A DNA stretch of 64,000 nt from contig RSEF01000003.1 in the NCBI GenBank assembly GCA_003993805.1, positions 88,147,038 through 88,211,037 on the forward strand, written 5' to 3'. Source of the DNA: Himantopus leucocephalus (taxonomy: Eukaryota > Chordata > Aves > Charadriiformes > Recurvirostridae). The notes under the pieces were generated by a model. That model was not told where the DNA came from. It saw only the letters and a program-made list of their open reading frames with translations, and did no database searches. Shown in pieces: positions 59,291 to 64,000 of this stretch. Every line of letters starts with the position of its first letter. The stretch's first letter is position 1. The translations under genes were made by a program, and so were the position numbers.

Positions 59291-62200
59291 CCAGAAAATT
59301 GCTGTCCCACACCAGTGTGGGAGAAGCAGTCCAGAGATCATATCCAACACTTGGATTAACAAGGTACCATGCTGCACTGCGTGTAGAAATGGATCAGTGG
59401 GCCCACACCATCTCTTCGTCCCCCACCCTCCACTTTTCATTAATCACCTGCCCTGTCTAGGGAAAGCAAGGAAAAACAGTCCTCATGCTCCCAGCAAATC
59501 CTCACAATATGTCCTGCTAAGGTATAAGTGAAGCATCTCTTTCCATCTCATAAGAGTAGGATGTAAAAAGATAGTGTAGACAATGGCTGCTACAATTTCT
59601 TCCAGCTTTTAAATTGAGCAGCAAGCAGTTGCACACTGAAGACTTTGTTTATACAAAAATCTTATCAGAGGAGGATGTTTTTAAAGGTTTAAAGGTCTGA
59701 AGAACAAATGAAACCATTTGAGACACACACACACATTCAAAGAGCTTTTCTGCTACAGAAGTTATTTTGCTTGTTCCTACTTTCTCTTTAACCCCAGGGG
59801 ATTTAGGCAGTTTTTAACCTTCTTAAAGGCTTCCCTGGATCAGAAAGAATGGTTTCATTCTTTCTCCTGGTCATTCACCTGGCTGTAGAAACAGCAACCA
59901 AACAATTGAGACTCTTTTAAACAAAGGTTTTATTTATCTAAGCACTAAAAAGGCTCAAACACATACAAATCAGTAGGACAAGGAACAGGTTACCACTGGA
60001 AAGCTTTTGGGTGAAAGATGCTTTTTCATCTCTGTGGAAGATACCAAAGAAGCTGTTGGAATAAGGCAGCCTAAAGTATCACCCTGCACCAACCTATGAG
60101 AGAGAGGCCTTAAATCTACAGGCAGGCACTGGGCAGCAGTAGTGAAGTGTCTCACATATCACTATTGGAATTTCAAAGGATGTAAACTGTTGCTGTAATG
60201 TTGGAAGCAATGCTCCGCTATGGCTATTATTTAACTTCTCATTACCATGGCACGCATGACCATGGTAACTAGGTGCCTGTTTACAAAGATGAAACAGTAC
60301 GTTCAAAGAGTTACTTGTAAAAGTAATCCTGATGAAGATCAGTGTGTTAAAAAACTGTATCTTATATCATGTCATTAGGACCCTGTACTGTTGACCTACA
60401 TACTCTAAATTGCAAGAGCAAGAGCTTAGGAATTATTTGTTATCTAGGCAGCAGCTACACCATGCAAGCTAGCACTTCAAAAGGCAATATAACACACGCT
60501 TTTCTCACAAAGCTGGTTTGCAGCCCACTGAGGATAAGAAACCAGATCAGAGACAGCTGAATTGTGGTGGTCCACTAATCACTGTGGAAGTCAGATTTTG
60601 AGAACTAGTTTTGAAAGGATGTAAAAGGAAAACTGAACAACAAAAAGAAGGTCCTGTTGAGTACATGGTGACATAGAAAAAGCAACTAAGGTGTGAATGT
60701 GAGTTTGCATTGAGCAAAAGTCATAGGAGGAAACAAGAGATCACTCAGAGGCTGATATCTGCATGGATTGAGCACAAAGAATAGCAAGAGCTGAAGGATA
60801 AGAGAGTGTCAGAGAGGGGTTTCAGAAGGGAAAGCGGTGTGGCAGAAGAGGAATATTTCATTAACTATTTTATGAGGTAGACGAGAGTGGAGAGACACAA
60901 AAGTCAAGAAGGTTATACATTACAGAAGTAAACAGAGGTGTAATTTTTACATCCATAGATTTGTCATTTGAAAGTCTCCTGAATTACTTCAGCCATTTCA
61001 TTCAACTTACTCTTCCCAAATATAGGACTACTGGAGACAAATAAGGAAAGCACCTCAGTCACTTTTAGCCCCATACTGCCACACCTACAGCAGTAGGTGG
61101 GCCTTGGGGATGTCTTGAGAAGTAGCCATATAGACATATAAATTGTCTTCGTTCATTTAAGGACATAAAGTTTGCCTATGCATCTGTTGCTGCCAGAAAA
61201 TGTTATGACCATCAAGCAACACTTGAAGCAAGAATTTTGGCCAGTCTATATACAAAAAATGTTTTTCAGTCCAATCTAGAGAAATCCTGAACACTTCAAA
61301 GGATGAATTCTGAAGCAAAGGTCAGAGTAAGAACAAAGCCCACTGTATTTGTGGTGAACAGCCAACCAGCTGGCAAACAATGTGGCCTTTTATTTGAGCG
61401 CATGCACTCAACCAGCAAGTTTATAGCACTCACCCGTAAAAAACAGCTTTTTTACTTCAGGTAAATAGATAAAGCTCTCTCAGTATTCCTTTATCTCCTC
61501 TATGCTGTATATGGTGCAAACATTGGGCTAGTGGGCTGGGAGTACACCTGCTGGAAATGGGAACCATTCCATTGACGTCAAAGGCGCTAACCCCCAGTAG
61601 CACCAAGTGAGAAGCTGGCCCAGAGTAGGTTTTGACATTTGCTAAATGTTACATTTTTTAAACTTCTCTCCATTTTTTTCAAGCAAAAGTCTGTCTGCCC
61701 CAGTTGCTGCTCAGCTCATATACACATGTGAAATAGTCTGAATCCAGAGCTGTACTTACAAAAAAAAGAAAAAAGAAATTGGTCTCTTTTGCCACCTACT
61801 TAGAAGAAGGAGCATTTAATAAACAAAAAAGAAAGATTCCACTTAGCCTTTCCCTGCCTTTAATTGACTTATTCTCTTCTGATTCTCTTTAATTTTAGTC
61901 ACTTTTATAATTAACATTCTGCTAATGGTTCAGACTCAGGTTGACAATGGCAACTGTTCAATGATTTATGGTACACTATTTAAAAGGGCTTCTCAGTTTA
62001 AAAAAGTTTCTCAGAAAGAAGAAAGCATTGAGATAACAAGGATCCCATTCCTATTTTGCAGTGCCTTAAAGACTTGGACCTTAACTTTCCAAGGTCCCCA
62101 AAAATCATAACTTCTGCATAACAGACACCTGGACTGCACATGCACGTGCACACTGTATTGATCTGTCCAAGTGCAAAGTGACTCTGCACAGCCTCAGCAG

Positions 62201-62523
62201 CAAGGCTGAGGTTGCTACCATGCAGTGTAATTATTGCGCACATATAGACAACATGCACAGGGTGCCCCAAATCCTCTACATGGCTGTTGTAGTTTTCTAA
62301 GGAGCGGTAACCGTCAATTGCCTTGAATTGCCAGAAAGTATTTCCCAAGTGATCTATTTAAAGCTATTTTTCTTAAAGTGTTTTCTAAGGTGGACATTTC
62401 ATATCCCAGGTTTGAAATAAAACCAAGTTTTAGACAAAATCTTAAAAGCAGAGGCAATTTAATTTAGTGTACATGTAAGCCGGAAAAAACTAGTTAAAAA
62501 AACTGTCTTTGCTTAACGGAAAG
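59291..62523. other. AT-rich sequence without recognised genes
   Basis: Contains a short CA repeat (59724-59734), an inverted repeat at 60242-60268, and a 116-codon minus-strand frame (61998-62348) of unknown kind. No gene is supported. Confidence 0.5.
60242..60268. repeat. 9-bp perfect inverted repeat with CCATGG cores
   Basis: TTACCATGG, a nine-base spacer CACGCATGA, then CCATGGTAA. Each arm carries an ATGGTAA/TTACCAT core that resembles an RFX X-box half. It could form a hairpin or be a double binding site. Confidence 0.7.
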
Positions 62524-62792
62524 ACTGTCTTTTCCCTTGGTTATATATTATCATTGAAGGAGATACCCGCTTTTGAGATGTTAAAGAAGGAGGAAAAGTA
62601 TATTTTCATGTAAAATTGCTAACACAAAGACTATGAAATTCCAAAGATTAATTTTTCACTGTCTGTCCCCTTGGTTATATATTATCATTAAAGGAGATAC
62701 CTGCTTTTGAGATGATAAAGAAGGAGGAAAAGTATATATTCATGTAAAATTGCTAACACAAAGACTATGAAAATCCAAAGATTAATTTTTCA
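62524..62792. repeat. 134-bp tandem duplication, about 95% identical
   Basis: Copy one is 62524-62657 and copy two starts at 62658, with an exact 134-base period. I count seven substitutions and no indels. The shared text runs from ACTGTCT through 'ggttatatattatcatt' and 'aaagaaggaggaaaagtata' to AATTTTTC. The unit is not a repeat I recognise. Confidence 0.95.
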
Positions 62793-64000
62793 TAGCTCAC
62801 GTTTATAATGCCTACCCAAATACCACCATAAGAAATATTGTTTACCTAATTAGAGCAAGTACAAATTACTTTTTACCATGTGTATTCTGTTCAGGCAATA
62901 TCTTCTTAATTAATTTTAACTATTACATCAAATTAGTCACTGCAGCACTTTGATAAGCTTGAAGCTTGTGGCCCTGCAATACCTGGGCTTCGTATTCATT
63001 CTTCCTTTTCTATTTAATTTTCAGCATATTCAGCATAGCCACTGAAAGAGGGGCAATGGATATTTCACACTACACTTTCTTCTGGGCACAATTGCACTCA
63101 AACCACCATACCTAAAGTTTATCTATCCTCCTGAAAAACAAACCAACCCCCCTGTATCAGATAACTAAGCTCTCGGTAACTTCCTCATCAGATAAAAATC
63201 TCCTGCAAGAGTTTTGTTTGCTTTTGTCTGTATCACTTTTCAAGTAAAAGATGTGGGAAGAACATGAAGGAGGCACAGAGTGGCTGAAGATGTACAATTT
63301 AGTCCTGAGGATTTGGATTTTATTTGCACTGTTTGTTATTTCACTGGAAATCCCACTGTAAAATGGAATAAAATAAAGCATTCTGGATTTCCCACAGATT
63401 TAAAAAAAAAAAAAAAAAGAAGCTTGAATCAAGTTCTTATTTTTTCTTGTTTTGATAAAGTTGATTCTGATTTTGATCTCTCATGGTATGTATATAAACA
63501 TGAAAAATCAAAACCTTAAACTAAAAGTTATTCTGAAAAGTGAAGTTAAAGCATTTCATTCTAACACAACTGATCAGTTCTTGACTTTCATAACTGATAT
63601 TTTGACAAATGCCTTTGGAAGGTTTCAATTTACATGAAATCTCATTGTCTGTTACAAATAGGAGCCATTAGAAGATGATCAGCCCTCTCTACTAGCAGCT
63701 CCGGGCTCTCCAGTATCTTGTCTAGGATGCAGATACTGTCCTGCCATTAGACAGCCGCAGGATGCAAGAGTTCATGACAGAGCTATTTCTTTAGACTCCT
63801 TTTACAGTCAAGGGAGAGAAACAAGAATTCCTAGGCTGGCATGCCTTCTCAGGGCATCTGCCTTTGAAGAGGATCATCTTAAATGCATGTATTTTCTGCA
63901 GTGAACTGCATGACTGGAGTAATTATTTTAGACCAGATATTAACATTAGAGACATGCAAACTGAGGTGTACAATTAAAATTAAAACAAATTAAAAAAAAA
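62793..64000. other. AT-rich sequence without recognised genes
   Basis: Contains the AATAAA plus A-tract at 63367-63418. No frame or repeat was recognised up to the window end. Confidence 0.55.
63367..63418 (+). other. Overlapping AATAAA signals followed by a 17-A tract
   Basis: AATAAA at 63367-63372 and 63372-63377, then 24 bases, then 17 A residues (63402-63418). Signal and spacing are those of an mRNA 3' end, so this may be a retroposed transcript or a genuine poly(A) site with an A-rich flank. The upstream 400 bases show no recognisable mRNA. Confidence 0.35.

Noticed and set aside
59724..59734. CA repeat as a notable microsatellite
   Set aside because: Only about five to six units long.
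61998..62348. 116-codon minus-strand frame as a gene
   Set aside because: No family recognised and no acceptor, donor or promoter signal around it.
1..64000. tRNA, rRNA, spliceosomal RNA genes, CRISPR arrays, bacterial operons or a novel defence-like system
   Set aside because: No tRNA B-box-like context, no regularly spaced direct repeats and no gene clusters were seen. The window is vertebrate non-coding DNA, so prokaryotic system types do not apply.

Overview
This window looks like non-coding nuclear DNA from a bird. The evidence is a repeated family of CR1 retrotransposon copies, the dominant avian LINE, with typical 5' truncation and the 8-bp 3' tail repeat (ATTCTATG in sense, CATAGAAT on the strand shown). 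Two solo LTRs with TG...CA-type ends and 5-bp target duplications are of kinds I associate with bird genomes, probably Neoaves; that last step is inference. The rest is AT-rich, intron-like or intergenic sequence. No complete protein-coding gene, tRNA, rRNA, CRISPR array or operon is supported.

Layout: two CR1 pieces at the left edge (1-84 and 150-353); AT-rich DNA with a long pyrimidine tract leading into an exon-like open frame (1669-1950) and an (AAAAG)n repeat (2221-2310); an old CR1 tail (4805-4975); a 2.5-kb antisense CR1 (7381-9862) reaching back into the endonuclease domain; AT-rich DNA with a perfect 71-bp tandem duplication (15978-16121); a 1.09-kb solo LTR on the minus strand (17736-18827) with ten degenerate internal units; two head-to-tail antisense CR1 copies (22764-24269); a 702-bp solo LTR on the plus strand (25765-26466); about 14 kb of AT-rich DNA; another 2-kb antisense CR1 (40836-42905) followed by a very old one (43270-43392); a CR1 scrap cut by a 100-N assembly gap (49388-49542); an old, decayed sense CR1 (58600-59290); and a 134-bp tandem duplication at about 95% identity (62524-62792).

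Nothing here works together as a pathway. In all four CR1 copies that reach the reverse-transcriptase catalytic FADD motif, that motif is damaged, so they are molecular fossils. The most interesting leftovers are a handful of strong splice-acceptor-like sequences followed by open frames (1769, 18923, 34799, 37848, 55761, 56879). They could be exons of a gene with very long introns, but chance explains them nearly as well. I found no convincing previously undescribed system.
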